From NCBI GenBank assembly GCA_009711825.1, contig VEMY01000032.1, forward strand, positions 48,972-112,971: a DNA stretch of 64,000 nt, read 5' to 3'. Shown here piece after piece: positions 43,823 to 53,007 of the stretch. This DNA comes from Bacillota bacterium (GTDB lineage Bacteria; Bacillota; Proteinivoracia; UBA4975; VEMY01). The notes beneath the pieces are model-generated. The model was not told the origin of the DNA. It ran no database searches and worked only from the letters and a program-made list of their open reading frames with translations. The translations under genes were made by a program, and so were the position numbers. Each line of letters starts with the position of its first letter. The stretch's first letter is position 1.

Positions 43823-44912
43823 CGCTTGCGCCTCCCCTCTTCTCGACCCGAACCGCCAGCGTGCCATCCTGAGTCTCGGATACTTCGACGCTGGTAAACT
43901 TATGGCGCTCAAACCGGGGCGGTGCCACCTTAGGGGCCCGGGAATCCAGCAACCAGCAAGCAGCTTTATGCCCCACACCGACCTCAAACTCCGGCGGCGC
44001 CACCTCTCGGCACACCTCGAGGCAGTGGGGGCAGCGGGCGGCGAAGGCGCAACCTGGTGGCGGCGCAAACAAGTCCGGCGGCGTCCCCGGTATCGCGTTG
44101 AGCTTATTGCTTTCCTGGGCGCCGACCATCGGCATTGAACCCAGCAAACCCCAGGTATAGGGATGGCGGGGAGTATAAAATATATCCTCTGACCTACCGG
44201 TTTCGACAATCTGGCCCGCATACATCACGGCGACCCGCTGCGCCATCCGGGCGACGACACCGAGGTCGTGGGTAATCAGGACGATGGCCGTGTCCAGCTT
44301 ATCCTTGAGGTCATTCATCAGCTCGAGAATTTGTGCCTGCATTGTCACGTCTAGAGCCGTGGTGGGCTCATCGGCGATCAGGATGTTCGGGTTGCAGGCC
44401 AGGGCGATCGCAATCATAATCCGCTGCCGCATACCGCCCGAATAGGTATGGGGATAGCGCAGCATATTCTGCTGCGGGCTGGGAATGCCCACCAGCTTGA
44501 GCATGTTGATTGCCCGCTCATCGGCAGCACGGGCTTGCAGCTGCTGGTGCTTGCGAATGCCCTCGGTGATCTGGCGTCCCACACGCATGGTTGGGTTCAG
44601 GGATGTCATTGGATCTTGAAATATCATCGAGAACTCCTTGCCCCGCAAACTCTCCATCTGCCTGTCCGTAAACTTGGCGATGTCTTTGCCATTGTATTTG
44701 ATGCTGTCGGACTGGATGCGCGCCGGTGGTGACGGCGTCAGTTTAATCAAGGACTGAAAGGTGACACTTTTTCCGCAGCCGGACTCACCGACAACCGCCA
44801 GGGTTTCACCTTTATTTAAATAGAATGACACACCGCGCACCGCCTGTACTTTCCCTGCATAGGTGTCGAAGGTAACGCGATGGTTATTGACTTCCAGTAT
44901 TTTCTCGTTCAT
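43812..44912 (-). CDS. oppD: Oligopeptide ABC transporter ATPase OppD
   Basis: A 366-residue ABC ATPase starting at ATG 44912 (AGGGGG upstream). Motifs: [54 protein letters not shown]. The C-terminal Cys cluster [15 protein letters not shown] is followed by a tail of about 50 residues beyond the usual end. That tail is basic and polar ([12 protein letters not shown] and onward), longer than in most OppD proteins. It overlaps oppF by 11 nt. The in-frame extension upstream of 44912 lies inside oppC and is rejected. Confidence 0.95.
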   Translation of the reverse strand: MNEKILEVNNHRVTFDTYAGKVQAVRGVSFYLNKGETLAVVGESGCGKSVTFQSLIKLTPSPPARIQSDSIKYNGKDIAKFTDRQMESLRGKEFSMIFQDPMTSLNPTMRVGRQITEGIRKHQQLQARAADERAINMLKLVGIPSPQQNMLRYPHTYSGGMRQRIMIAIALACNPNILIADEPTTALDVTMQAQILELMNDLKDKLDTAIVLITHDLGVVARMAQRVAVMYAGQIVETGRSEDIFYTPRHPYTWGLLGSMPMVGAQESNKLNAIPGTPPDLFAPPPGCAFAARCPHCLEVCREVAPPEFEVGVGHKAACWLLDSRAPKVAPPRFERHKFTSVEVSETQDGTLAVRVEKRGGASDGH

Positions 44913-44937
44913 AGCAAAAGCGCCCCCTAACAATAGA

Positions 44938-45867
44938 TTAATCGCGCAACCGGGGATCCAGCGCATCCCGCAGACCGTCTCCAAACAAATTAAACGAGAG
45001 CACGGTAATACAGATAAACAGCGCCGGAATAAACATCTGACTGGGAAACAAGCGATAGACCTGAACACCGGCATTGGCAAGCTGCCCCCATGAGGTCATT
45101 GGCGCCTTGACGCCCAGCCCAATAAAGCTCAGGGTCGCTTCCGCAAAGATCGCGGCAGGCACCATCATTGTCATGCCGACAATCACAATCCCCAGGGTGT
45201 TGGGAATTAGATGCACAAATATCAGTCGGGCCGGCGAGGCGCCCAGGGTCCTGGCCGCAAGCACAAATTCCTGCTCCTTGAGGGAGAGCACCAGGCCACG
45301 GACGGTGCGGGCAGGCCCCATCCAGGCGGTTATCGCCAAAGCGATGATAATTGCGCTCGGCCCGGATCCAAGATAAATCATCAGCAGGATTACGTAGATC
45401 AGCTGGGGGATACACATGCAAATGTCGATTATCCGCATAATCAACATGTCCAGTTTGCCACCGAAATAGCCCGAAATGCCGCCGATGACAATCCCAAACA
45501 AGGATGGAATAATCGCGCCAAAGAATCCGACGAATAGCGAAACCCTGGCCCCCACCCAGACCCGGGTCCAAATATCGCGGCCCAGATTGTCGGTGCCAAA
45601 CCAGTGCTCCGCCGACGACGAAGCGTTAAGGTTGGAAAAGTTGGTTTCATCAAATCTGTATGGAGACAGTTCCGGAATAATCATGGCCAAGAGCAAAATT
45701 ACAACTATACAAACCAGACTGGCGACAGCAACCTTATTTTTAAATAGGCGGCGCGCCACATCACGCCAAAAGCTGATGCTGGGCCGGACAATCGCTTCCG
45801 CGCTGCCCCTGTCTGCACCAACCGGCTGGAATGCGTTATCCGGAAGCTCTTTGTAGACGTTATTCAT
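44938..45867 (-). CDS. oppC: Oligopeptide ABC transporter permease OppC
   Basis: A 309-residue permease from ATG 45867 (GAGGTG upstream). A cytoplasmic N-terminus of about 45 residues precedes the first of six hydrophobic helices. The family motifs HWFGTDNLGRDIWTRVWVGAR near residue 90 and the EAA-like loop EFVLAARTLGASPARLIFVHLIPN are clear. FNLFGDGLRDALDPR ends the protein, as usual in OppC/DppC. It forms the membrane channel with OppB. Confidence 0.95.
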   Translation of the reverse strand: MNNVYKELPDNAFQPVGADRGSAEAIVRPSISFWRDVARRLFKNKVAVASLVCIVVILLLAMIIPELSPYRFDETNFSNLNASSSAEHWFGTDNLGRDIWTRVWVGARVSLFVGFFGAIIPSLFGIVIGGISGYFGGKLDMLIMRIIDICMCIPQLIYVILLMIYLGSGPSAIIIALAITAWMGPARTVRGLVLSLKEQEFVLAARTLGASPARLIFVHLIPNTLGIVIVGMTMMVPAAIFAEATLSFIGLGVKAPMTSWGQLANAGVQVYRLFPSQMFIPALFICITVLSFNLFGDGLRDALDPRLRD

Positions 45868-45878
45868 CTCAGCGCACC

Positions 45879-46799
45879 TCACTTTGTGATCCGTATGCGC
45901 GGGTCAATCAGCCCGTATGCAAGGTCGACGGCGAAATTCAAAAATACCAGGAATGAGCCGTAAAAAACTGTTAGCCCCAAAACCATCGTATAGTCCAGAG
46001 CTTGCACAGACATCACGAAATGTCTCCCTAGACCGGGAATGGCAAAAATCTGCTCGATTACAAACGTGCCCATCAAAGTCGTAGCAATTAACGGGCCCAG
46101 ATTAGTGACCACCGGCAGCAGGGCATTACGAATCTGATGCCGCCAGACAATCTGGCGCTCGGAAACCCCTTTGGACTTGGCCGTCTTAATATAGTCCTGG
46201 GATATAACCTCCAGCATCGAGGCCCGCATCGTCCGGGTGAGGGAGGCAACCATCGTCATGCCCATGGCCAATGTAGGCAGGATGGTGTACGCAAACCCTT
46301 TCCACTGGGCCACCGGCAACACTGACCACTGGACTCCGAACAGATACTGAAGCGCCGACCCGAGGATAAAGCTGGGCACAGACATGCCGATTACGGCAAT
46401 CAGAACCAACGAGTAGTCCAAGGCATGTCCACGCTTCCGGGCCGAAACAATGCCAAAGAACATGCCCACAGGTATCGCAAAGGCCAAAGCACGTAAGCCC
46501 AAACTGGCAGACACAGGGAAGGCGTTGGCGATGATGCCGTTGACTGTCCGATTGGTATATTTAATTGAATAGCCCATGTCCCCCTGGAGCAAATTGCCCA
46601 TATAGGAAACATACTGTCTGAGTATAGGCTGGTCGAGGCCGTAGTACTGCATCAGCTGTTCCTGCATTTCAACTGATATTGGCATCTCTGTCTGGAAAGG
46701 ATTGCCCGGCAGTGAGCGCAGCAGGAAAAACGAAACTGTGGCCAAGAGCCAAATTGTGGCCAGGGAAATAAAAATCCGATAAATAATATAACGTTTCAC
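45879..46799 (-). CDS. oppB: Oligopeptide ABC transporter permease OppB
   Basis: A 306-residue permease with six hydrophobic helices. The start is GTG 46799 with AGGAGG 7 nt upstream. YIIYRIFISLATIWLLATVSFFLLR is the family N-terminal helix, PGNPF and YGLDQPI follow, and the EAA loop is DYIKTAKSKGVSERQIVWRHQIRNALLPV. It ends VDLAYGLIDPRIR. The gene is separated from oppA by 187 nt containing a strong hairpin. Confidence 0.95.
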   Translation of the reverse strand: MKRYIIYRIFISLATIWLLATVSFFLLRSLPGNPFQTEMPISVEMQEQLMQYYGLDQPILRQYVSYMGNLLQGDMGYSIKYTNRTVNGIIANAFPVSASLGLRALAFAIPVGMFFGIVSARKRGHALDYSLVLIAVIGMSVPSFILGSALQYLFGVQWSVLPVAQWKGFAYTILPTLAMGMTMVASLTRTMRASMLEVISQDYIKTAKSKGVSERQIVWRHQIRNALLPVVTNLGPLIATTLMGTFVIEQIFAIPGLGRHFVMSVQALDYTMVLGLTVFYGSFLVFLNFAVDLAYGLIDPRIRITK

Positions 46800-46986
46800 A
46801 ATAATTCCTCCTGTCAGGGCAGCAAACAAAACAACTTCAGCCCAAATGGTAACGCAGTGCAGGCAGGGCCTGCATGTGGAGGCAAAAACATATCCGATAA
46901 TTCTTAATATAGAAAGGTCAAGGCGACAAAAAGGATTATATCTTCTTTTGTCGCCTTGACTTGTTTCTCGGAACGAATAGCGCCTA
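46800..46986 (-). promoter_or_regulatory. oppA-oppB intercistronic hairpin
   Basis: In this gap, 46917-46931 (GTCAAGGCGACAAAA) and 46946-46960 (TTTTGTCGCCTTGAC) form a perfect 15-bp inverted repeat with a 14-nt loop. In the transcribed direction it lies 27 nt after the oppA stop. It has no clean T tract, so partial termination or 3'-end protection of the oppA transcript is more likely than full termination. This would give more binding protein than transporter, as in known opp operons. Confidence 0.6.
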
Positions 46987-48615
46987 TTATTTTGTCAGGT
47001 CGGTATAGATTAACTTAGCAGCTGCGCCCCCATACGAGGTATCCAAGCCGGTTACATAGTCCTGCTGGACATAGGCGAAGTTTTCGTAGGTGAGCATTAC
47101 AAACGGACCATTGTCCAAGAGATACTGTTCAGCTTCCTGCAACTTGGCAAAACGTTCTGCCGGGTCGAGGATGTTGTTAACCGCATCAATTAGCTCATCA
47201 TATGCAGGGCTGCCCCAGCGGGTCCAGTTGATGCCGCCAGTGCTGCGCCAGTATGCCAAGAAGATATAGGGATCGATGTCAGCCCCCATTGTCTGGTAAT
47301 AGATGTCATACTCGCCCATGGCGGCGCCCTGAATTGCCTGGGGAATCGGCAGCATTTGAATCTCAATATTGGTCAAACCGAGAACCCGTTCCCAGGTGTC
47401 AATCAGCGCTTCTGCAACAGTCCTTCGGGCTGGAATCTCGAAGGTCACAAACGTAAGTGTCGGCAATTGGTCGATGCTTGTCCCCAATTCCTCCAGGGCC
47501 AGCTCCAGATATTCTTGGGCTTTATCGGTATCGCCAGTCAGGGGAACGGTATTTTGCACCGGATATTCATCGACGAAGTTGCCGTTTACCCCGGCATGAG
47601 TGGGATGGGCAAACCGGTTGGCGGACTCGGCAAACGGACTCACCGCGGCCGCGTTGTAAGCATCGCGGTCAATTGCGTAGCTCAGGGCGTTGCGGAAGTT
47701 AGCGTTGCTTGTCAGCGCGCCGCTCTCCGCGGTCTTGCCGGCCATGTTAAACTGCAGGAACGCGACATTACCCGCAGAACGGAGGTTGTGGTCGGGATAA
47801 TTCACTTCCTGACCGCTGGGCAGTGAAGAAACATAGTCCAACTCGCCGCTGTCAAACATACTCAACCGTGTGTTGGCATCAGGAATAACCAAGAGCTCGA
47901 TCCCATCTAAATTGACAGCATCGGCATTCCAATAAGTCTCATTCTTCGTCATCGTCAGCGAGGCCTCATGCTGCCATTCGGCCAAGATGAAGGGACCGTT
48001 GGACAAGAAGTGTTCGGGACTGGTGGCATAATTACTGCCGGCCGCCTCCACAAAGTCCTGGCGCAAAGGATAGAATGATGCTCTGGAAGCTAAGAGCGAC
48101 AAGAAATAGGGAAGCGAGCGCTCCAGCGTAATTTCAAAGGTAGTTTCATCAAGCGCTTTTACCCCGACTTCACTGGCGTCGGTAATTTCGCCGGTATTAA
48201 ATGCACGGGCATTAACGATGTCGTAGGCAATTTCGACTGTAGTTGAAGCTGTATCAGGGCTGAGAAAGCGCAGGAAGGCGTATTCAAAATCATATGCAGT
48301 AACAGGCTCCCCGTCTTCCCAAACAGAGTCACGCAGGAAGAAAGTGTAGGTCAGTCCATCTTCAGAAATTTCCCAGTCCTCAGCGACACCAGCAATAATC
48401 TCGCCGCCACTGTAGCGGACAAGGCCTTCGGAAAGATGGTACAACACATCCCCGCCCATGCTATCACTGGTTAGACTGGTATCAATGCTGACGGGCTCAA
48501 CAGCATCGGCATAGGTAAAAATCTTCTCTCCGTCAGATTCTGCCGGCGTTGAACAGCCAGCTGCCGCAGACACAACTAATGTTAACGCAAACAAAAGGGC
48601 TAACAATTTTTTCAT
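46987..48615 (-). CDS. oppA: Oligopeptide-binding lipoprotein OppA (SBP family 5)
   Basis: A 542-residue extracellular binding lipoprotein. MKKLLALLFALTLVVSAAAGC has the lipobox SAAAGC, for anchoring to the outer face of the membrane. Family-5 features are EGLVRYSGGEIIAGVAEDWEIS and the central YGTPEHFLSNGPF-like block, seen here as TSPEHFLSNGPFILAEWQHE, then FRNALSYAIDRDAY. It feeds peptides to OppBCDF. The ATG at 48615 has GGAGGGG 6 nt upstream; an out-of-frame ATG lies 4 nt earlier. Confidence 0.93.
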   Translation of the reverse strand: MKKLLALLFALTLVVSAAAGCSTPAESDGEKIFTYADAVEPVSIDTSLTSDSMGGDVLYHLSEGLVRYSGGEIIAGVAEDWEISEDGLTYTFFLRDSVWEDGEPVTAYDFEYAFLRFLSPDTASTTVEIAYDIVNARAFNTGEITDASEVGVKALDETTFEITLERSLPYFLSLLASRASFYPLRQDFVEAAGSNYATSPEHFLSNGPFILAEWQHEASLTMTKNETYWNADAVNLDGIELLVIPDANTRLSMFDSGELDYVSSLPSGQEVNYPDHNLRSAGNVAFLQFNMAGKTAESGALTSNANFRNALSYAIDRDAYNAAAVSPFAESANRFAHPTHAGVNGNFVDEYPVQNTVPLTGDTDKAQEYLELALEELGTSIDQLPTLTFVTFEIPARRTVAEALIDTWERVLGLTNIEIQMLPIPQAIQGAAMGEYDIYYQTMGADIDPYIFLAYWRSTGGINWTRWGSPAYDELIDAVNNILDPAERFAKLQEAEQYLLDNGPFVMLTYENFAYVQQDYVTGLDTSYGGAAAKLIYTDLTK

Positions 48616-48637
48616 TCATTTCCCCTCCTCATTTTAA

Positions 48638-48667
48638 TTACAGCGCTACAGATACTAGCTTCTTCAT
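48638..48667 (-). CDS. Possible nine-codon leader peptide upstream of oppA
   Basis: ATG at 48667 with GGGAGGGG 3 nt upstream reads MKKLVSVAL and stops at TAA, 19 nt before the oppA start. The peptide copies the first residues of the OppA signal (MKKLLALLF), so it may be a fossil of a duplicated start, a translation-coupling leader, or chance. No run of a single amino acid codon is present, so classic attenuation is not supported. Confidence 0.35.
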   Translation of the reverse strand: MKKLVSVAL

Positions 48668-48685
48668 AAACCCCTCCCAAACCCA

Positions 48686-48772
48686 TATTAGATTCTGTCG
48701 AGTAAATAAAATGATTAGACCAGGTGATTAGATTGTCGTGATTAGATAGAAGATTAGATAAGGAGATTAGAT
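48686..48772 (-). repeat. Phased ATCTAATC direct repeats in the oppA leader
   Basis: On the plus strand GATTAGAC (48713) and GATTAGAT (48726, 48740, 48752, 48765) recur every 12-14 bp, with a related TATTAGAT at 48686. On the oppA coding strand they read ATCTAATC, all in the same orientation. Five copies in 60 bp is far above chance for an 8-mer. They end 20 nt before the leader ORF. They could be operator sites for a regulator binding cooperatively, or RNA sites if transcription starts upstream. Confidence 0.8.
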
Positions 48773-49002
48773 CCAAATTGTCGAAATGTGCTAACACTCT
48801 GTCAACCTTTACTAACGGTGTAACTATAGTCTACAAACTGTCAACCCCCGGGGTAAAAAAATTTGTCCCGCGTGTTACAACTATGTTACAGGTCCAGCTT
48901 AAACTGGCTCAGTTTTATTATAGGTGTTTTCACCGTCGTTTTCCTACAGCCAAATCGCAAACCATTAACCCAGCCAAATCGCAGAATTGGCGCCAGACAA
49001 AA
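48773..49002. other. Intergenic region upstream of the opp operon
   Basis: About 230 bp without a gene. It carries a 13-bp direct repeat CAGCCAAATCGCA (48947 and 48971, period 24 bp). TCGACAATTTGG near 48785 and CTATGTTACAG-like AT-rich stretches could be promoter parts, but I cannot place -35 and -10 elements with confidence. Confidence 0.3.
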
Positions 49003-49029
49003 GATCCAGCCCCCCTCTGGGGCTGGATC
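48997..49029 (-). terminator. Terminator of the MutS-like gene
   Basis: On the minus strand GATCCAGCCCC / GGGGCTGGATC, an 11-bp stem with a 5-nt loop, then TTTTGT. It lies about 70 nt after the MutS-like stop. Confidence 0.8.
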
Positions 49030-49097
49030 TCAAGTATTTAGCTCGTTAACAGCAAAATTGCACCCAATCCAGCAACAGCTTGTCAACCATGGTTGCT

Positions 49098-50909
49098 CTA
49101 ATCTGCTTCTTCAACAATCCCCGCGAGCTTCATTAGATATAGCGCATTGCGGGTTTCCGATGGCCCCGGCCGCAACTGGTAATCAAAATAGATTTTATCA
49201 TCCTCGTAGTACTCTTGGAAATGAAAGTTCGTTACTCGCTGATTCTCCGCTTCCAGCCCACAGAGCTCCAAATCATGGGTGGAAACCAGCCCAATGGCGT
49301 TGGTCCCTGTCAACTTGTTGATTAACACTTTCGCCCCTGTATGCCGATCCCGGGAGTTCGTGCCCTTAAACACCTCGTCCAGCAGATAAAAAACGCTTCT
49401 GCCCGCTTCCGCTTTCTGAACAATTTCCTTAATCCGCAAGAGTTCCGCATAGAAAGAGGACACGCTCTCGCCAAGATTATCGCCGATGCGCATGCAGGTA
49501 TTTACTTCCATGAGGGAAGCCCGAAACTCCCGAGCGCATACCGGCGCGCCGGCATACGCCAGCACCAGGTTCACACCGGCAGTCCGCAAGAATGTGCTTT
49601 TCCCGGACATATTGGAGCCGGTGACCAACAACGCCCTGGTTCCGCCACCCAAAGCAATGTCATTCTGCCCCTTGCGCTCCGGCAATAACGGGTGGCCGAT
49701 TGTCTGGGCCTCCAAAACCGCACCATCGTCGACGCACAGGTCGGGAAACACCCAGTCGGGATTCTCGAAGCGAATAATCGCCAGGCTGGCCAGGGCCTCA
49801 ACCCTCCCCAGTGCCGCCAACCAGTCCTCCAGATATGCACCTGCCTGCTGTTTCCAACGCTCCAGGGCAATCAGGTTGCGAAAATCCCAGAGCAGCAAGA
49901 TATTGAATACCATAAAGAACATATTCCTCCGGTCGCCGGCAGCATTCATCAAAGCAGCTAATTTGTCCAACTGCCGATATGCCGCTACCCCCACCTGTCC
50001 CTTCATGCCTTCTTTAATGTTAACAAGCAGCGGAGCTTGAAACTTCTCCTCCTCAACCAAGCGCAGCAACTGGTGATAGATTTGCAAGTCGGTTGCATAA
50101 CGCTCCGCTAGGTTAAACACCCGCTCCCGCTCCTGCCGTTTATAGTTTAGGAGGGCGAACTGCAATACCAGCGCAGCTGCCGGCAGTATGCTGGGAATCA
50201 AATCGAAGCCAAAGGCCAAGATTAGTAGAACAATCGTAAGCGCGGGGCACAGCCGCATCAGCGCAATCACCACCGGCTTGCGGAAGAACTGATTTGCCTC
50301 CATTGCCCAGGCAATAATCTCCCCAGAATCCCTTGTTGCACCTTTGGCCAGCATCCCGGCGGCCTGGAACCGCTGCCGCCAGGATAGTTTATCCGCCAAC
50401 TCGGCAACCGCCTGCTGGCGCTCAAGGATAGCGGCCCGATTGCCCTGGAGTTCGGACAACAACTCCCGGAGCTTCTGCCTGCCGGCAAAAGTCTTGGCAA
50501 CACTGATCCATTGAAACACCGACCTAGGACCGAAAATGTCCAAATCACTGGTGTAGCTATGCTTGTCACCGACAAAATCCTTGCCCGCATCGGCAAACTG
50601 ATCCCATGCTCCAGCCAGCCGCTGCAGGCCCTCGCTATTGATATCCCGGAGCAACGTAATCTGCTTAATCTCTTTAAGCGACTTGGCATGTGACACAACA
50701 AGCGAAACAAAGATGGCGGCAAACAGCAATAGACTAATTGTCAGCAAAAAATAATTAGCTTGCTGGTATGTAGTAATTGCTGCCACCACACCAAGGACAA
50801 ACACTGCCAATCTCAGATTGCTGAGCCGGCGTTCAAATTTCTGCAGCCCCTTCAGCTGCCTATTATAACGAGCTTCTCTGTTCTCGTACTCCTGCTTTGG
50901 GGTGTTCAA
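49098..50909 (-). CDS. Membrane-anchored MutS-like ATPase
   Basis: About 603 residues. Two pairs of hydrophobic helices (about 30-75 and 220-265) flank a helical lever-like segment. The C-terminal ~200 residues are a MutS domain V ATPase: Walker A TGSNMSGKST, FLRTAGVN, Walker B YLLDEVFKGTNSRDR and the switch VSTHDLELC. The mismatch-recognition domain I (GxFYE motif) is absent. So it is a membrane-bound relative, not a repair MutS. The function of this family is not known. The ATG at 50918 touches its GGAGG, so TTG 50909 (9-nt spacing) is preferred. It is monocistronic. Confidence 0.85.
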   Translation of the reverse strand: MNTPKQEYENREARYNRQLKGLQKFERRLSNLRLAVFVLGVVAAITTYQQANYFLLTISLLLFAAIFVSLVVSHAKSLKEIKQITLLRDINSEGLQRLAGAWDQFADAGKDFVGDKHSYTSDLDIFGPRSVFQWISVAKTFAGRQKLRELLSELQGNRAAILERQQAVAELADKLSWRQRFQAAGMLAKGATRDSGEIIAWAMEANQFFRKPVVIALMRLCPALTIVLLILAFGFDLIPSILPAAALVLQFALLNYKRQERERVFNLAERYATDLQIYHQLLRLVEEEKFQAPLLVNIKEGMKGQVGVAAYRQLDKLAALMNAAGDRRNMFFMVFNILLLWDFRNLIALERWKQQAGAYLEDWLAALGRVEALASLAIIRFENPDWVFPDLCVDDGAVLEAQTIGHPLLPERKGQNDIALGGGTRALLVTGSNMSGKSTFLRTAGVNLVLAYAGAPVCAREFRASLMEVNTCMRIGDNLGESVSSFYAELLRIKEIVQKAEAGRSVFYLLDEVFKGTNSRDRHTGAKVLINKLTGTNAIGLVSTHDLELCGLEAENQRVTNFHFQEYYEDDKIYFDYQLRPGPSETRNALYLMKLAGIVEEAD

Positions 50910-51024
50910 GACATGCATCCTCCATTCCCAAGCTACGTATATTTCTCAAGCCAAAAGTCCAGGCCAGGCCCGGACTTTTATAATACCACATATGCACTTG
51001 TATCAGGTTTTTCCAACCAATTTT

Positions 51025-52488
51025 CTAAGTGCCGCAGAAAGTCTGATACGGCTCAGCCGATGGTGGCGGCGGTTCGGTGAATGCCACCTGCTCCGGAGAG
51101 TGGGCAAAGGGATCGCTCAGCACCAAGAGCACTCGCTCCATCACTTCCAGGTCGCCGTCATCGACGGCGGCGGCCAGCGCTTCTTCCACCCGGTGGTTGC
51201 GGGGAATCACTGCCGGGTTAGTGTTCCGCATCAAGTCCAGGCTTAGGGACCGAGATTCCTGCTGCCGGCCCAGCCGCGCCTGCCATTTCTCGTGCCACTG
51301 GGAAAACTCTTCACTGGCAAAGAAAGGTCCCTCCAGCTCCTCAATTGTCAAAGCCCTGAAGGTATTGGTAAAATCTGCCGCCTGCTGCTGCATCAGCTTT
51401 AGGAGTTCATCAACCAAGGCTTCATCTTCCGCTTCCTCGTTGAATAACCCCAGTTTGGCGCGCATGCCCTGCAACCAATTGTAGTCGAAGAGGGCATTAT
51501 AATCGGCAATCGCATCTTCCGCCAGTTTAATCGCCCTGTCCTGCTCATCAGCCAACAACGGCAGCAGGGTTTCTGCAAACCTCGCCAGATTCCAGGCGCC
51601 AATCTGTGGCTGATTGCCATAGGCATAGCGGCCGTGTCTGTCTATCGAACTGAAAACTGTCTCCGGATCGTACGCGTTCATGAACGCACAGGGTCCGTAA
51701 TCGATTGTCTCGCCGCTGAGCGCCAGATTGTCTGTGTTCATTACGCCATGGATAAAGCCAACCAACTGCCAGCTGGCAATCAGCGCCGCCTGGCGCTTGG
51801 CAACTTCCAGTAACAGCTTCAGATAGCGGTCCTCCCGGCCGATATGGGGAAAATGCCGTTCAATTGTGTACTCGGCTAGGGCCCGGAGGTCATCCTCACT
51901 GCCCCACTGGGACGCATACTCAAAAGTGCCCACCCGGATGTGGCTGGCTGCCACCCGAGTAAGGATAGCGCCAGGAAGCACCGATTCCCGGTAAACCTCT
52001 TCCCCGGTGGCCACCACTGCCAGACTGCGGGTGGTGGGAATACCTAGGGCATACATCGCTTCGCTAATAATATATTCCCTGAGCATCGGCCCCAAGGCAG
52101 CGCGACCGTCTCCCCCGCGGGAATACAAGGTTTTTCCCGAGCCCTTCAGTTGGATGTCAAAACGCTCCCCCGGGGGCGTAATCTGTTCCCCCAGCAAAAC
52201 TGCCCGGCCATCCCCCAACATCGTAAAATGGCCAAATTGATGCCCGGCATACGCCTGGGCCAGGGGCAGAGCGCCCGGCGGCAGCTTATTCCCCGCAAAC
52301 ACCGCCACCCCCTCACTACCCCGAAGCACCTTAGGTTTCAGGCCCAGCTCCTTGGCCAGCGACTCATTGAGCACAACTAACCGGGGCGACGGGACCGGTT
52401 CCGGCTTCTGCCGACTGAAAAATTTCTCCGGTAAATTCGCATAGCTGTTATCAAAATTCCATCCGGGATTGTCTTTTACTTTACTCAT
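51025..52488 (-). CDS. selO: SelO-family protein adenylyltransferase (YdiU)
   Basis: A 487-residue pseudokinase-fold AMP transferase. [101 protein letters not shown] and the C-terminal FCGT are all family hallmarks. SelO transfers AMP to Ser, Thr or Tyr of redox-related proteins. Some eukaryotic members have selenocysteine near the end; here Cys stands in FCGT. ATG 52488 is preceded by AAGGGG with 6-nt spacing (another ATG at 52494 is less well placed) and overlaps the small upstream gene by ATGA. Confidence 0.95.
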   Translation of the reverse strand: MSKVKDNPGWNFDNSYANLPEKFFSRQKPEPVPSPRLVVLNESLAKELGLKPKVLRGSEGVAVFAGNKLPPGALPLAQAYAGHQFGHFTMLGDGRAVLLGEQITPPGERFDIQLKGSGKTLYSRGGDGRAALGPMLREYIISEAMYALGIPTTRSLAVVATGEEVYRESVLPGAILTRVAASHIRVGTFEYASQWGSEDDLRALAEYTIERHFPHIGREDRYLKLLLEVAKRQAALIASWQLVGFIHGVMNTDNLALSGETIDYGPCAFMNAYDPETVFSSIDRHGRYAYGNQPQIGAWNLARFAETLLPLLADEQDRAIKLAEDAIADYNALFDYNWLQGMRAKLGLFNEEAEDEALVDELLKLMQQQAADFTNTFRALTIEELEGPFFASEEFSQWHEKWQARLGRQQESRSLSLDLMRNTNPAVIPRNHRVEEALAAAVDDGDLEVMERVLLVLSDPFAHSPEQVAFTEPPPPSAEPYQTFCGT

Positions 52489-52685
52489 CGCCATCCCCTT
52501 ATCTTTTCGGCTTCTAATCTATTTATAGCTTTCTCAAACAGCTGCAAATGAACTCTAGGAATTGAGATAATTCTCTTAGCTAGTTGAGAATTAGTTGACC
52601 CCCAACCACTTTCCAGGTTGCGTCTCGCGGCCCAGTCGTACATTGTAAGAGCACGGATAGTATAAAGTACAGCAGCCCCAAGCAT
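52485..52685 (-). CDS. Small protein of unknown function, coupled to selO
   Basis: Sixty-six residues if started at ATG 52685, ending [18 protein letters not shown]. The sequence is mostly helical with a Trp-rich middle ([15 protein letters not shown]). No ribosome site was found at that start, and an earlier in-frame ATG (52754) lies inside the toxin gene. The ATGA overlap with selO supports translation. I do not recognise it. Confidence 0.35.
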   Translation of the reverse strand: MLGAAVLYTIRALTMYDWAARRNLESGWGSTNSQLAKRIISIPRVHLQLFEKAINRLEAEKIRGWR

Positions 52686-52692
52686 CTCGGGG

Positions 52693-53007
52693 CTACAACA
52701 AATGTTTCCAATCCCGTCTTCCATATAGAATGCGAATAACCGTAACGGTGTCATCTTGTTCAGAAATCATATAAAAAGCGACATAATTTTCCACAATCAG
52801 CTTGCGAATCCCTTGGGTGGCAAGGCGTTCGTCTGTTGCCATAGCATGACGGGTCGGTAATTTGTCCAGACTCATCACAGCTTTTTTGATTTTACCCACC
52901 AGTTTTTTTGCTATGACAGGCTCAAGCAGTTCCTCGGAAATATATTCGGCAATGGCTTGCAAATCGTCCGCCGCCGGTTTCGTCATTAGAACCTTATATT
53001 GATTCAT
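52693..53007 (-). CDS. RelE/ParE-family toxin
   Basis: A 104-residue toxin-type protein. YKVLMTKPAADDLQAIAEYISEEL, then ETLPTRH-like LDKLPTRHAM, LIVENYVAFYMI and VIRILYGRRDWKHLL follow the RelE/ParE fold with the C-terminal basic/hydrophobic strand. RelE members cleave mRNA on the ribosome and ParE members inhibit gyrase; sequence alone does not tell which. Its ATG overlaps the antitoxin stop (ATGA). The pair is autonomous with its own promoter. Confidence 0.9.
   Translation of the reverse strand: MNQYKVLMTKPAADDLQAIAEYISEELLEPVIAKKLVGKIKKAVMSLDKLPTRHAMATDERLATQGIRKLIVENYVAFYMISEQDDTVTVIRILYGRRDWKHLL

Noticed and set aside
43823..44221. Extended N-terminus of OppF
   Set aside because: The extension lies inside oppD in another frame, and the ATG at 43822 has a good ribosome site.
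44913..45080. Extended N-terminus of OppD
   Set aside because: It lies inside oppC and has no family match; ATG 44912 is preceded by AGGGGG.
48947..48983. Two copies of CAGCCAAATCGCA as a CRISPR or operator array
   Set aside because: There are only two copies of 13 bp with an 11-bp gap; no array, and no link to a gene was visible.
52007..52380. Frames antisense to selO
   Set aside because: They are shadows of a strongly conserved gene on the other strand.
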